Below, in pieces: positions 9,801 through 19,430 of a stretch of 60,806 nucleotides of DNA (positions within the stretch are counted from its first letter, which is position 1; each line of letters begins with the position of its first letter). The notes below the pieces were generated by a model, which ran no database searches, had not been told where the DNA came from, and worked only from the letters and a program-made list of their open reading frames with translations. Source of the stretch: a virus; IMG/VR virus record IMGVR_UViG_3300048573_000207, positions 1-60,806 of that record; one strand, 5' to 3'. Both the position numbers and the translations under genes were made by a program.

Positions 9801-10007
9801 GACAACTGGGAATTTGGCGAAACATTTTATTTCACTGACATGGCATCTTGGATACATAAACAGTTAGGTGGAGTCATTAGTAGTATTGTGCTAGTGCCAA
9901 AGCAAAAACAGTTAACAAGCAATGACTTGTTTCAAATCCCATGTGAAGACGATGAGATTTTTATTAGCAGTGCAACGGTAAATGACGTTGAAGTAGTTTC
10001 AAATTAA
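6879..10007 (+). CDS. 6: baseplate wedge protein gp6
   Basis: A 1042-residue protein, longer than T4 gp6 (660 residues). The N-terminal 110 residues carry the gp6/baseplate_J-like signature: NYIQLNYPEDFNDFISSSEY, then LMSFMGQNLAFRSDLNLRET and an LxTAExRxNVLxxARxLGY stretch. gp6 forms the inner ring of the T4 baseplate that holds wedges together and opens on contraction. The C-terminal part (DAEIRSRVVGAINQYFSVDN, then ASWIHKQLGGV) resembles the usual end of baseplate J/gp6 proteins. The extra length in the middle is typical of T4-like phages far from T4. It overlaps gp25 by ATGA and is probably translationally coupled. Confidence 0.85.
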   Translation: MSQTRRLGQLNAAEGWLNNYRYLVNADFKAYDFESLRTALLNYIQLNYPEDFNDFISSSEYVALVDLMSFMGQNLAFRSDLNLRETFLETAEVRGNVLSIARQLGYKSFRNGAATGFLKITSVTTTQELYDSKGTNLAGKTIVWADPLNLDFNEQFSLILNQALNKSNPIGRPVSSISTNGVSRQLYELDQPDTRTMVESFSLTARNNNSYPCEIVPVTIDTATELATENTPNPYGRQTVLFNNDGTGYGSTTNGWFFMFKQGSLKFEDFVLNTRVENRVIDLQGSNINETDVWVQSVDSDGKVLYEWTPVPNTNNKNIVFNAVSKDVRKVYEVITRENDSVSLKFGDDVFADIPTGNIRVWYRESANETLTISGNDVAGLEMSIRFVDSTFTEQDLTVTLELTTAASSTAGETLEQIKNRASRTSASQDRMITASDYNIYPEGKVSGVDKIKAVNRTHAGQSVYADLSDPTGTYRSVITFADDGFVYETEVVTEDSRDAVIGAQELLSWVENSLLNRQLAQLYYKKYSPIKPTVGTNLKWVTVSSGNATTTGYFSITSNNSPLRVGRGSPDLKFRTIGKNTLVKTANGVWTRVLDVYREGLGVSDNTGDNTGLRANGQGSLFVNSILPTIAIESWFPALRTMFTPTEQQEILREIRAGRSFGLKYANTATQQNRWKIIPADSVETAGNFVVPTDANENSGASWLVRLEYDSTTSTWTLFSRNDQTVFGSVDQLTFQNQRFGQTVDSAAKRALKDTIKFLTQNGLENELTLDVADYFKLDDGRYDSSRVMLLLPGLSENLAPNDPDVISKLITGNLQLKKVQFVDTKGQYTLKPSDTTGVVMPGRKDLRVQNTHVPLRDNRVDAATTNIVDMYVLTSNYNSAYRAWVNSGADATTKPVTLTSYGLEKLMSSIIPYKSISDSIVFHPVNYKVIFGKTADIRNQVTIRITKSETTRISDAEIRSRVVGAINQYFSVDNWEFGETFYFTDMASWIHKQLGGVISSIVLVPKQKQLTSNDLFQIPCEDDEIFISSATVNDVEVVSN

Positions 10008-10019
10008 TAAGGCAAAGAG

Positions 10020-13000
10020 ATGGCAAAAGATCCAAAAAAGTTAAATCCAATAGACCCATACAGTAAGACATACCCAGGCCAGGATTTAAACACAGGTGTT
10101 GCACCCAGCACCACTGACTTATTACCAGCAATTTTTAGGACAGAGCCAAACAAAAAGGTTTTAAGTGCAGTAGTCGAAGACTTGTTTCAGCCAAGTTCCA
10201 TTGAAACATTAAACTATGCAGTTGGCCGTAATAACACAAAATTCACTGGCTTGGATTACTTGCCGCACCCTACGGCTCGTAGACAATTAGAAACTGGTTT
10301 AGTAGTATTTGACAATATTGGCAATGCAAATACGTTAACCGCAGACGATATTGCGTCGGCATGGAACTTAAATGACAGAACAAATGAAACTGTTGAAGCA
10401 ATTAGCATCTTAGATCTACCAATTGATCCAGATAAGTTTTTAAATTGGGCAAACTATTACTGGGTTGATAGTCGTATGCCAGTGGTATTTTTAAATAGCG
10501 GCGATAATGCTTCGTTGAGCATTCAAAGCGACATCATTGGCAAAAAGTATTACACATCGCCTGTACAAGATAACGGCCGCAGCTTAGAGTTAAAAAACGG
10601 CATGCGAGTAGTATTCCAACAGCACCCAAATCATTCAGACATCACTGGTGATTTAGATTTAGACTTGTTTACCGACGGCACTGACCAGTTAAACTTAGAG
10701 TATGAGTTCGTTAACTACGACCGAGGTTTAATTGGAGTTTCAGTTGACGGTGTTATTTTAACACAAGGCGTTGAATACTACGTTGCTGGAAATAACATTT
10801 TTTGGATTACTCCTTTTGATGCATTAAAGCCAGTTCACGTTCACGTACCAGATTATTACATAACATTAGATACTGAAACCAGATTACGTACTTGGTTAGT
10901 GTATGGTGTAGGTTCCGAAGAAGGCATTCAATTACTTGGCCTGCACTCGCAATTTACAAATACAGTTTACAGTAAACTATCAAATGCTCGTTGGGATGCA
11001 CCTGCGTTACCATGGGACCGTTCTGAATGGGACGGCACAATTCCAGGTATTAACCCCAAGCAATATATTTTACAAGAACCAGGTGCAAAAAACAAAAATG
11101 CACACAGCAGAACAAACTGCTGGTTCCACAAGTCTGCTATTCAAACAACAGTTGACTTCTTGGGTATTCAATTTAGCGACATTGCAGACAGCAACAGTCA
11201 AGCACTTCGACCAATTGTTGAATTTGAAAATACACTTGAGCTTTATAATCACGGCGTAAACTACAGAAACTGGACTACATTTTTGGTCGACGAAGCCAGC
11301 GTAAGCATTGACGACTTTGTTAACTTGCCATTGGTAGATAAAAATACCACTACGTTAAACGCACGATACATGTCATTATTGACCAAATTGAATCGTCCAG
11401 TTGACATTGCAGTACAAACAGAAATTCAAGGCAAGTTGAAATTTGCATTAAATGCTTCTTCAATTCCTACTGTGGAATTAAACAATATCTTGTCAAGCCT
11501 TGACAAGGACGCCACAGCTGGCCGTACTCCAAAATATGCAGTTTATAAAGTAAACGGTAACCGCATTGAGTGGATTAAAAACGCACCAACAAATACTAAT
11601 TGGGTTATAACATATAGAATTTCTAAAGTGCTATTATCGGCATTGCGTATTCTATGGTTAACAAAAGACGCAAACGTTAACTCAATCTTAAACATTAGAT
11701 CTGACGCAACAAAAACAGTAGGATATACTAAAGAAATTGCAAAAGATGGAGATGCTATTGTTGTTAATGTAACGTCATCAGATGACCCGCATTACCTTAA
11801 AGAGTATTACTGGAAAAACGGTGTTGCCACATTAGCAACATTCCGTAAGACTGCTATCCAACAACCGCTATTTGAATTGTATGCTCGTGACGGGATCAAG
11901 TTAAGTGATAAGACTGCTTTCAAGCCAACTGTTATCAACAGTAACATTATCAAAATCAAAGCTGGTACAAAGTTTGACGATGAGTCGGGTTATACCATTG
12001 ACTTTTTACCAACACAGTTTACACAATTATCTGCAGATAATACAGCAGCGGATAGCGTGTACAATATTTTATTTGAACACACTCTTCAGAAGCCTGCAAT
12101 TTACACTGATGCAAGTGGAACACAATCAACAGTACCAGGCCCTTATTCATTCCGAAGATATGCTGGAAAAGATGTTGTATCTGAGTTAAGCAATGGATAC
12201 CGCCGTGCCTGGTTTAAATTAAAGAGTTGGGCAATTCGTTCGGCACCAGTGTCAGGTGATACCACTATTCAATTGGATAGTTCAATGTGGCCCACTTACA
12301 ATTGGGCAGTTAAAATTGCCAATGGTGTAGGCACAGTATTACATGCCGATGACTTTGTAGAAGTGGTTGATAACGTGGGGGTGGGTGCCCGAGGCCATCA
12401 TATCTCTTTCAAAGTGTATCACAACGGTTTACAAACAGTTGCTACAGTAAGCGGCAGCGGATTTGAATCATTTGATGTCGGCGTAGTTGATGGCACAGTT
12501 TCATTTATTGTACCTACCACAGCAGTTGACACACTAAAAGTTTCTATTGGCTTTATCTCTGTTACTGCCCGCTTAATTGAACTAAAAGATGATCCTCGAT
12601 TTGTCAAAGTTGCGTTAAACGGAATGCCGGTTGACTACTCAATTGATTCAACGGCCTATACTATTTCATTAACAGGCACTGGCGCAGTTGAAATCAATCA
12701 TCAAGGCGATCAAATTGAGTCTGATCATATTACTGCGATTCCGGGCATTGATTACAATCCTGAACAGTATGAAAACTTCGACGAGATCAGTGTAGCAAGA
12801 CTAATCAATGGGCTGTCTAAAAATATTGCAGTTAACACTGCCAATGCTCGTGAATGGGTTGATAGTCCACGGTTCAAAACCTTAGACGGCATTTATATGG
12901 CTGACAACAGTGCAATGCGCTCGTCATGGGCTAACTTTGCGCTACAGCCAAATCTTCGTGACGTTGTTGTAGCACGTTCTATGTCAGCATGGAGATGGTA

Positions 13001-16000
13001 CCGTAAGTTTATTTCTAAATTAGAAGAAAGCAATCGCTTGTACAGCATTGAGACTTACGGCGTTGCTAATACACTTGATCGCATCTTAGATGAATTATTA
13101 CTTGGCGTAAACTACAGCTCTGTGGACGCAGTGTCTGGTATGGCATTTACACGTAGCGGAATGCGAAGCAATACTATCACTGCCCGAGGTAACGCTATAT
13201 TTGAAATTGGATCAAGTGATTTATTTACAAAACCGTATGCCGCTGATCATGTTTATGTTTATGTAGATGGCACTTTACAATTAAAAGAAGTTGACTATAC
13301 AATCAACGGTCAATGCATTGTATTTTTTACAACACCTACTGTTGGCAGCACAGTTGAAATTTACTTTGCTAGTGAAACAGAAATATACTCTGGTATTCCA
13401 GCAAGCCCTGCCAAACTTGGTCTTAGCGGAGTATTCGTACCGGCCATTGTTACAGAAACATGGGGAACAAACTCTAAGACATTTATTCAACGCCACGACG
13501 GTTCACGTATCACTGCATATGTAGATCCAGAATCTGGTTTAGCAGATACCAACAATGCATTTAATGCAGTTATATTAGAATTAGAACGCAGAACATACAA
13601 TGCGTGTATCAATCGTGTCGGAGATGCAGACCGTCAGTCTGCATACAGAAATCACAGCAAAGACGAAATAACAGAATCACAATCTCGTTCACAATTAGAA
13701 TGGTTCTCGATCAATGGTATTGACTACCGCGACCGCAGCGACTTTGATGCCGACGATTCATGGACATGGAACTATGGCAGCGCAAGCTGGAGAAAGTTAT
13801 ACTTAGATTCTTACGGCACTTATCGACTACACGAAGTTCCTTGGGAAGCATTGGGGTACGACAACAAGCCAACATGGTGGGATGCTCACTACTCATGGAC
13901 TGACAGTGCCAAGCGTTCTGCACTTGAGCAAGCATTGTATTTTGGTATCTTAGGAGAGCCAACAGGAGCAGCGTTCACTGATCCCAACTTTGCACATCCG
14001 CGCACAGTCTATCCAGTTGACGCCACAGGCAAGTTGTTAAGCCCATTCGACGCAGGTATTGCTGCTCCTACTGTAGACCAAGCACAACAGCCATGGGAAA
14101 TTGGTTCATTGGGCCCTGCTGAATTAGCATGGAGTCGCAGTGCAAGCGGCGCTTGGTCGAATGTATTACATTCGTTGGACAAGTATAGTTTAGCAAATAA
14201 ATTCTTTGACTGTGCAATCAATCCGTTTGTAGTGACGGTGAAAAATAACAGCACTGCTCCCAAAGGAACAGGCAGTATTGCTCCAGATCAATTTTTGTAC
14301 AATCGTACATTAATTGGCATTGGTGCAGTACTATTTGAAGGCTATCGCGAGTTTAACTTGCTTGGCGAAAGTCCGTTAAATGATTTATTAGCAATTAGCA
14401 CCAAGCTAGAATTCAGCGTAGGCGGCTTTACCGACGGCAATATTTCATTGAAGATGCCGTACACCAAGTTCCAAGACAATGAATATGTTCCTAACGATGA
14501 CTTTGGTTTAACATTAAGCACAGGTGTAGCACAAGAACAATTGCGCTATACATCAGTTAGAGTTGAAAAAGACAGTTCTGGTTTCCGTGTGTACGGTTTT
14601 GATCCAAAGCAACGATTCTTTAAAGTACTAACACCTACAGCTTCTGCATTGTCAACAAGCTATCCAACATCGCGTAGACAACTACAAACCAACTATGGAG
14701 CATTCGTTGAGTATCTGAGTTGGAACACTACTCCTGTGATTGTTCCGTATGGTTCCTATGTTGCAAACAAGCAAGACCTTATTACATTGTTAATGGGCTT
14801 AGGCGAGTACCAAAAGCAACAAGGCTTGGTATTAGACAGCATTAACTCTCGTGGTACTGTCACGGATTGGAAGCAAGCAGCAATTGACGCATTAACCTGG
14901 ATTGAAGAACAATGGAGCAGCGAGCATTATTGCGTAGTTGGCGTTGCCACAACTGACGGATTAAAGTTCCAGCACACTATGGGCGCACTAAGCAGATTGG
15001 ATGCTGCCCTGGAACGCACCGGTAAAGTGTTGTACGCCAATGGTCGTTCGGCTACAGCCAATGAGCTGCTAATTACTCGAGATTTTGAGCCTGGTGTTGA
15101 TAAGATAACACCGTTGACAAGTGAGCAGTTGGTGTTTGTTAACTTTGAAACTCAGTTGTACGATCATGTATTCTTTATTAACAAGAAAACCAAGTTTGGT
15201 GACTTGGTAGTTGATTTACAAACTGACAATAGACTACACGACTTAACAATCTCTGGCCGCAGAACATACAGCTGGAATGGCCGCCCGCACGCTTGCGGAG
15301 TGATTCTACAGCAGTACACCACATTGCCAGGCTTTGACACGTTGGTCAATGATATTGTTGCAAGCCACATGCCTGAACGTGTTGCATTTGACACAGCCAA
15401 AACTGACATTGCCCGCGGCAACGTAGTGCCAGCTAAAAAGAGTGTAATTTCCGACATCATTCAAGACAGCTCAAGTTCGTATTTGTACCGTCAAGGTTTA
15501 CAAAGTGCAGTTGGTACAAACTTGGCCATTGACGCGTTGTTTAGAAACAGAAATATTGACATCCCAGGCAGCTCGCAAGACGTTAGCGTAAACGAGCAGT
15601 GGATGTTTGATACCGGCGAGTTTGGGAACTTAACAAATAAGAAAACGTGGGAAATTGAACTACGAAAAGCGGACCTGACCAGCAATCGACAAATTGTACG
15701 ATTCCGTGATGATGCATTTGGTGTAACAGATTTACAAAGCGACAATATCATTGACATAGTTGGTAAAGCTGATCCTCGTTGGGTATCACGTCCAAGCAAC
15801 ATCTTGTTTGGTACTATCAATAGAGATCAAATTGATCAAAATTACAGTAAAGCACACAACTGGTTACCAAGCGCTGGATTGGCCAGTGTTGATGATGCAG
15901 ATATTGAAATCATGTATCTAAGCGAGCTTACATTTGACAAGCTACTTGGTGTAGATCGTACAAACACTGTTTTTGCTGCACAATCGTTTAGCAGATACAG

Positions 16001-18722
16001 CGATTACAATCCAGGTGATCATGCATGGAATCAAGCAAAGTTGTATCAAGCGAAGGTTCGCATTGTTGGTTCAAACGTTGCCGCATTTGACAGCACACAA
16101 TGGACCGAAATTGACGTTGGATTGTTGCCTTCTATCTGGGTAAGTGATTACTTAGATACAACAGGATTCGGCTGGAACGTTTTACAAACATTTGCTCCTG
16201 CATACATTGAAGAAATCTGTCCAAACACAATTGAAACTGGCTTGAACGAAAGTAAAGCTTCATTTGCTAACCCACACAGATTGACTCAAGGTGATACATT
16301 CATCATTGGCGGCAGCAATGATGGCAATTACAATGGTGTGCATCGTGTTAAAGCAGTAGTTGACGACTATAACGTTCTAATTGAAGCACGTAGTACCAGT
16401 GACGAAGTTGTTTATAATGCAGTTGGATTTAAACTGAATTCTGTTAAGTTTAAAACAGATGCAGATTTTGCAAGTTCTCCTTTGACGTTTGTCAAAGGCA
16501 TGAAAGCCTATATTGACTATGGCGACATCGAAGGTAGCTACAAGATTTACACGTTCACAGGCAACGGTCAAGTAAGCGAACATCAATACCAAGCTGAAAA
16601 TTATAGTAACACCATGATCGACAGCAGTTCAATTTTTCAAATGCAGTTGTTTGACTTCCGCACCAATGAACTATTGGAAACACTTGAAGTATTTGATCCT
16701 TACAAAGGATTAACTATTGACGAAGTTGCACAATACATTGACTTTAAGCAATTACCAGATCCGGCAAACTACAACATTACCGAACTGGGTGTAATAGATG
16801 AGTACATTTCTAACCCATGGGGCGCTGAGCATGTTGGCAAATTATGGTGGAATCTTGACAAGATTCGTTACATCGAGTACGAACAATCTGGTGACATCCA
16901 ATATCGTGCCAACCATTGGGGCGAACGCTTTGCTGACAGTGAAGTTGTTGTTTATGAATGGGTTGGCAGCACAGTACAACCCACCGTAGAGACTGAGCCA
17001 ATGGCATACTTGGACACAAGTGGCAATAGTGCTGGACAAGTTAGATACAGTGAGATTGTTACTACTAACGCCACAAACGGCGCAACACAAACAACCTATT
17101 ACTATTGGAAGCGAGCTCCGTCGGTAGTACCGCACAACAGCAGCAGAACGTACTCGGCAGCGGCAATTGAATCAGTGTTGAATAATCCAGACATCAATGG
17201 AGTTTCTTGGCTTGCTCCAATTGACACCAACGCATTTGTTATTTCTAACATATCTGGATTGTTTGGCAACAGAGACAAGTTAGTATTGCGCATTGAACAA
17301 AATGTTCGACCAGAACAAACACACACCAACAGTGTATTAGTAACTGAAAACGTTGACGTGATCAACGACTATCTATTCAACAGATTGTCAATGAGCATTG
17401 TTGGCCGCGACAACTTTAGAGAATCATATAAGCTAAATGAATACGTAATTGGTCAGCAATATAGCAAAGGCACTTACTTATACATTAAGTCAAATGGTAC
17501 AACCGTGGCAACAAGCACATACGGCGATGATGATTATCCAATCTTGCAAAACTTAGACGATACTCGTTATGACATCAACTCTATTAGACGTTCTGTTGAT
17601 TCTGCAGATCATAAAATTTATGTTGCAATCAAAGACTTTGTTGCAACAGGAATAGCCAGCGATTTGAATAACAGAAGCATTGTTAAGAGTGCAGCGTCGG
17701 CATTGATTCGCGATCCATATGAAAACTCAGACGAGTATTATGCAGTAGTCAATACAAGACGCGCAGTACCGGATCCTAGCCTGCATCCATTACGCCGCTA
17801 TGGTAATATGTATGTTCCAAAGCCACAATCATGGTTTAAGAATATCATAAATGCAAGACGAACATTGATTGTTGCAGCAAACGATTACCTATTGAATATT
17901 GACACAGTAAGCAAGCCAAATTGGGATCGATACCTAACGGTGTATCAACCTCTAAATGGTTCTTATGAAAAGGATCTAACTCGATACTGGACGTATGCGG
18001 ATTATGTTGCACCAGGATACAATGTTGGTAACGAATCTGTACAAATTCGATCAGATGAAATCAGCTCGCTTGACAGCACTGTAACAAGTTTTAGCGTAGT
18101 AGATAACTTTGGTAATGTAATTGAAGCATACGCCAAGTCTGGTAATGCACTAACCCTAAAGTATCGCAAAAACGGCACAATACAATTTTCAAACTCAGTT
18201 TGGGATGGCAGTTTAGGTGATGCGTGGGATTGTGCAAGATGGGACAGCGGGTCATGGGACGAAGATGCAAGCGAAGTAGTTGAAAGTATTTTGCGAGCAC
18301 TTCGCAAGGATATCTTTGCAGGCACCAACATCGAGTACTTCAACAAGCTATTCTTTGCATTGGTAAAGGAAAGTTTGTCACAGATTCCAAATGCTGATTG
18401 GGTAGTAAAAACAACATATCTTGATGTATTCCAAACCAGCGAACGTGAGTTGGTAAAGGTAGGAACTTATTACAACAAAAAGGACAAGCTAATCAATGAG
18501 TACATCAATGAAGTTAAGCCATTCCACAGCAAGATCATTGAAGCAAACAAGCTAAACAATGCTCAACAAGATATTGCTGTCACGGTTGGCGAAGCTGTTA
18601 CTATGACAGTTGAAACTCGTAAAACAATCATTGACGAAACTGGCCGCTCAATTGAAACCGAAGATGGTCGTCAATTGGCACTTGCACCAACAGTGGTTGT
18701 ACAAGAACTAATTGAGCAATAA
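10020..18722 (+). CDS. giant virion structural protein, probable baseplate wedge (gp7-like position)
   Basis: At 2900 residues this is the largest gene in the window. It directly follows gp6 with an AAAGAG ribosome binding site, the place of gp7 in T4 (1032 residues). It is acidic and rich in Asn, Asp, Tyr and Trp, with no membrane segments or catalytic motif that I can see. Several stretches look like beta-sandwich modules (for example YVYVDGTLQLKEVDYTING near residue 1085). The last 150 residues contain KLINEYINEVKPFHSKIIEA, a coiled-coil-like segment. It could be wedge protein gp7, a fusion of wedge and fibre parts, or a peripheral spike scaffold. Virion role is well supported by context; the precise identity is not. 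Confidence 0.6.
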   Translation: MAKDPKKLNPIDPYSKTYPGQDLNTGVAPSTTDLLPAIFRTEPNKKVLSAVVEDLFQPSSIETLNYAVGRNNTKFTGLDYLPHPTARRQLETGLVVFDNIGNANTLTADDIASAWNLNDRTNETVEAISILDLPIDPDKFLNWANYYWVDSRMPVVFLNSGDNASLSIQSDIIGKKYYTSPVQDNGRSLELKNGMRVVFQQHPNHSDITGDLDLDLFTDGTDQLNLEYEFVNYDRGLIGVSVDGVILTQGVEYYVAGNNIFWITPFDALKPVHVHVPDYYITLDTETRLRTWLVYGVGSEEGIQLLGLHSQFTNTVYSKLSNARWDAPALPWDRSEWDGTIPGINPKQYILQEPGAKNKNAHSRTNCWFHKSAIQTTVDFLGIQFSDIADSNSQALRPIVEFENTLELYNHGVNYRNWTTFLVDEASVSIDDFVNLPLVDKNTTTLNARYMSLLTKLNRPVDIAVQTEIQGKLKFALNASSIPTVELNNILSSLDKDATAGRTPKYAVYKVNGNRIEWIKNAPTNTNWVITYRISKVLLSALRILWLTKDANVNSILNIRSDATKTVGYTKEIAKDGDAIVVNVTSSDDPHYLKEYYWKNGVATLATFRKTAIQQPLFELYARDGIKLSDKTAFKPTVINSNIIKIKAGTKFDDESGYTIDFLPTQFTQLSADNTAADSVYNILFEHTLQKPAIYTDASGTQSTVPGPYSFRRYAGKDVVSELSNGYRRAWFKLKSWAIRSAPVSGDTTIQLDSSMWPTYNWAVKIANGVGTVLHADDFVEVVDNVGVGARGHHISFKVYHNGLQTVATVSGSGFESFDVGVVDGTVSFIVPTTAVDTLKVSIGFISVTARLIELKDDPRFVKVALNGMPVDYSIDSTAYTISLTGTGAVEINHQGDQIESDHITAIPGIDYNPEQYENFDEISVARLINGLSKNIAVNTANAREWVDSPRFKTLDGIYMADNSAMRSSWANFALQPNLRDVVVARSMSAWRWYRKFISKLEESNRLYSIETYGVANTLDRILDELLLGVNYSSVDAVSGMAFTRSGMRSNTITARGNAIFEIGSSDLFTKPYAADHVYVYVDGTLQLKEVDYTINGQCIVFFTTPTVGSTVEIYFASETEIYSGIPASPAKLGLSGVFVPAIVTETWGTNSKTFIQRHDGSRITAYVDPESGLADTNNAFNAVILELERRTYNACINRVGDADRQSAYRNHSKDEITESQSRSQLEWFSINGIDYRDRSDFDADDSWTWNYGSASWRKLYLDSYGTYRLHEVPWEALGYDNKPTWWDAHYSWTDSAKRSALEQALYFGILGEPTGAAFTDPNFAHPRTVYPVDATGKLLSPFDAGIAAPTVDQAQQPWEIGSLGPAELAWSRSASGAWSNVLHSLDKYSLANKFFDCAINPFVVTVKNNSTAPKGTGSIAPDQFLYNRTLIGIGAVLFEGYREFNLLGESPLNDLLAISTKLEFSVGGFTDGNISLKMPYTKFQDNEYVPNDDFGLTLSTGVAQEQLRYTSVRVEKDSSGFRVYGFDPKQRFFKVLTPTASALSTSYPTSRRQLQTNYGAFVEYLSWNTTPVIVPYGSYVANKQDLITLLMGLGEYQKQQGLVLDSINSRGTVTDWKQAAIDALTWIEEQWSSEHYCVVGVATTDGLKFQHTMGALSRLDAALERTGKVLYANGRSATANELLITRDFEPGVDKITPLTSEQLVFVNFETQLYDHVFFINKKTKFGDLVVDLQTDNRLHDLTISGRRTYSWNGRPHACGVILQQYTTLPGFDTLVNDIVASHMPERVAFDTAKTDIARGNVVPAKKSVISDIIQDSSSSYLYRQGLQSAVGTNLAIDALFRNRNIDIPGSSQDVSVNEQWMFDTGEFGNLTNKKTWEIELRKADLTSNRQIVRFRDDAFGVTDLQSDNIIDIVGKADPRWVSRPSNILFGTINRDQIDQNYSKAHNWLPSAGLASVDDADIEIMYLSELTFDKLLGVDRTNTVFAAQSFSRYSDYNPGDHAWNQAKLYQAKVRIVGSNVAAFDSTQWTEIDVGLLPSIWVSDYLDTTGFGWNVLQTFAPAYIEEICPNTIETGLNESKASFANPHRLTQGDTFIIGGSNDGNYNGVHRVKAVVDDYNVLIEARSTSDEVVYNAVGFKLNSVKFKTDADFASSPLTFVKGMKAYIDYGDIEGSYKIYTFTGNGQVSEHQYQAENYSNTMIDSSSIFQMQLFDFRTNELLETLEVFDPYKGLTIDEVAQYIDFKQLPDPANYNITELGVIDEYISNPWGAEHVGKLWWNLDKIRYIEYEQSGDIQYRANHWGERFADSEVVVYEWVGSTVQPTVETEPMAYLDTSGNSAGQVRYSEIVTTNATNGATQTTYYYWKRAPSVVPHNSSRTYSAAAIESVLNNPDINGVSWLAPIDTNAFVISNISGLFGNRDKLVLRIEQNVRPEQTHTNSVLVTENVDVINDYLFNRLSMSIVGRDNFRESYKLNEYVIGQQYSKGTYLYIKSNGTTVATSTYGDDDYPILQNLDDTRYDINSIRRSVDSADHKIYVAIKDFVATGIASDLNNRSIVKSAASALIRDPYENSDEYYAVVNTRRAVPDPSLHPLRRYGNMYVPKPQSWFKNIINARRTLIVAANDYLLNIDTVSKPNWDRYLTVYQPLNGSYEKDLTRYWTYADYVAPGYNVGNESVQIRSDEISSLDSTVTSFSVVDNFGNVIEAYAKSGNALTLKYRKNGTIQFSNSVWDGSLGDAWDCARWDSGSWDEDASEVVESILRALRKDIFAGTNIEYFNKLFFALVKESLSQIPNADWVVKTTYLDVFQTSERELVKVGTYYNKKDKLINEYINEVKPFHSKIIEANKLNNAQQDIAVTVGEAVTMTVETRKTIIDETGRSIETEDGRQLALAPTVVVQELIEQ

Positions 18723-18743
18723 AGCGGGTTATTTTAAATACAC

Positions 18744-18749
18744 TAAATA
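18744..18749 (+). promoter_or_regulatory. T4-type late promoter CTAAATA, 5 bases before the ATG
   Basis: TAAATA occurs twice in tandem (18735-18740 and 18744-18749). The second ends five bases before the ATG at 18755, repeating the spacing seen before gene 25. The first copy would leave a leader of about eight bases. Confidence 0.6.
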
Positions 18750-18754
18750 TCAAT

Positions 18755-19381
18755 ATGAACATAACATCTTTGCCAGTTAAAATTACAACACACATTGTAA
18801 TCAGTGATGCAGACTCTGGGGAAATCTTGCGAGAAGGATCAAACGCCATTCACCAAGAAAACATGAGCCAAGTGTTTGCCACTGCATTGTCGCACGGAAC
18901 AAACAGCTTTATCAGCGAAATGCATTTTGGTAAAGGTGCAAGTGTAACTGCAATCAACGGCTCTATTTCTTATAGAACTCCTAATGTATTTGGTACAAAT
19001 TCAGATTTGTACAATCCACTATATTTTAAGGTAGTTGACGGGCAGGACTTAAACAATCTTGATGCCAACAGCAACAGTGTAACAGTAACACACACCACCG
19101 GAACAACTTATAGCAACACTGTGGTCACAGCAACATTGGAATACAACGACCCTGTTGCCAGCAACAGTGTTTTTAACATTGTCAACAGCACCGAAAACAG
19201 TTTAAATGCCACCACAACAGTAGATGGCGAAATGGTTTTTGATGAAATTGCATTAAAAACAAAAGGCACAGCAGGTTTAAACTCTGGAAAGCTGTTAACG
19301 CATTTTATTTTCCACCCAGTTGAAAAAAGCTACAACCAACGTATACAGATTGTGTACACGCTAAAAGTTCAAGCTGGTTAA
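18755..19381 (+). CDS. predicted virion protein, unidentified
   Basis: A 208-residue, Asn/Thr/Ser-rich protein with many short beta-strands and no Cys. It looks like a beta-structured appendage protein. It lies between the giant baseplate protein and the tail-fibre-like genes and has its own late promoter, so a virion role is likely. I recognise no specific family. T4 has gp8 to gp11 at the comparable place, but no similarity to these is evident by eye. Confidence 0.55.
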   Translation: MNITSLPVKITTHIVISDADSGEILREGSNAIHQENMSQVFATALSHGTNSFISEMHFGKGASVTAINGSISYRTPNVFGTNSDLYNPLYFKVVDGQDLNNLDANSNSVTVTHTTGTTYSNTVVTATLEYNDPVASNSVFNIVNSTENSLNATTTVDGEMVFDEIALKTKGTAGLNSGKLLTHFIFHPVEKSYNQRIQIVYTLKVQAG

Positions 19382-19394
19382 AGAGAATTTAAAC

Positions 19395-19400
19395 TAAATA
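19395..19400 (+). promoter_or_regulatory. T4-type late promoter CTAAATA
   Basis: CTAAATA lies 30 bases upstream of the ATG at 19431. Here, unlike at 6491 and 18744, there is room for a leader carrying an AGGACGAG ribosome binding site. Confidence 0.6.
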
Positions 19401-19430
19401 TACAAAGGCATTAGCCAAAAGGACGAGAAA

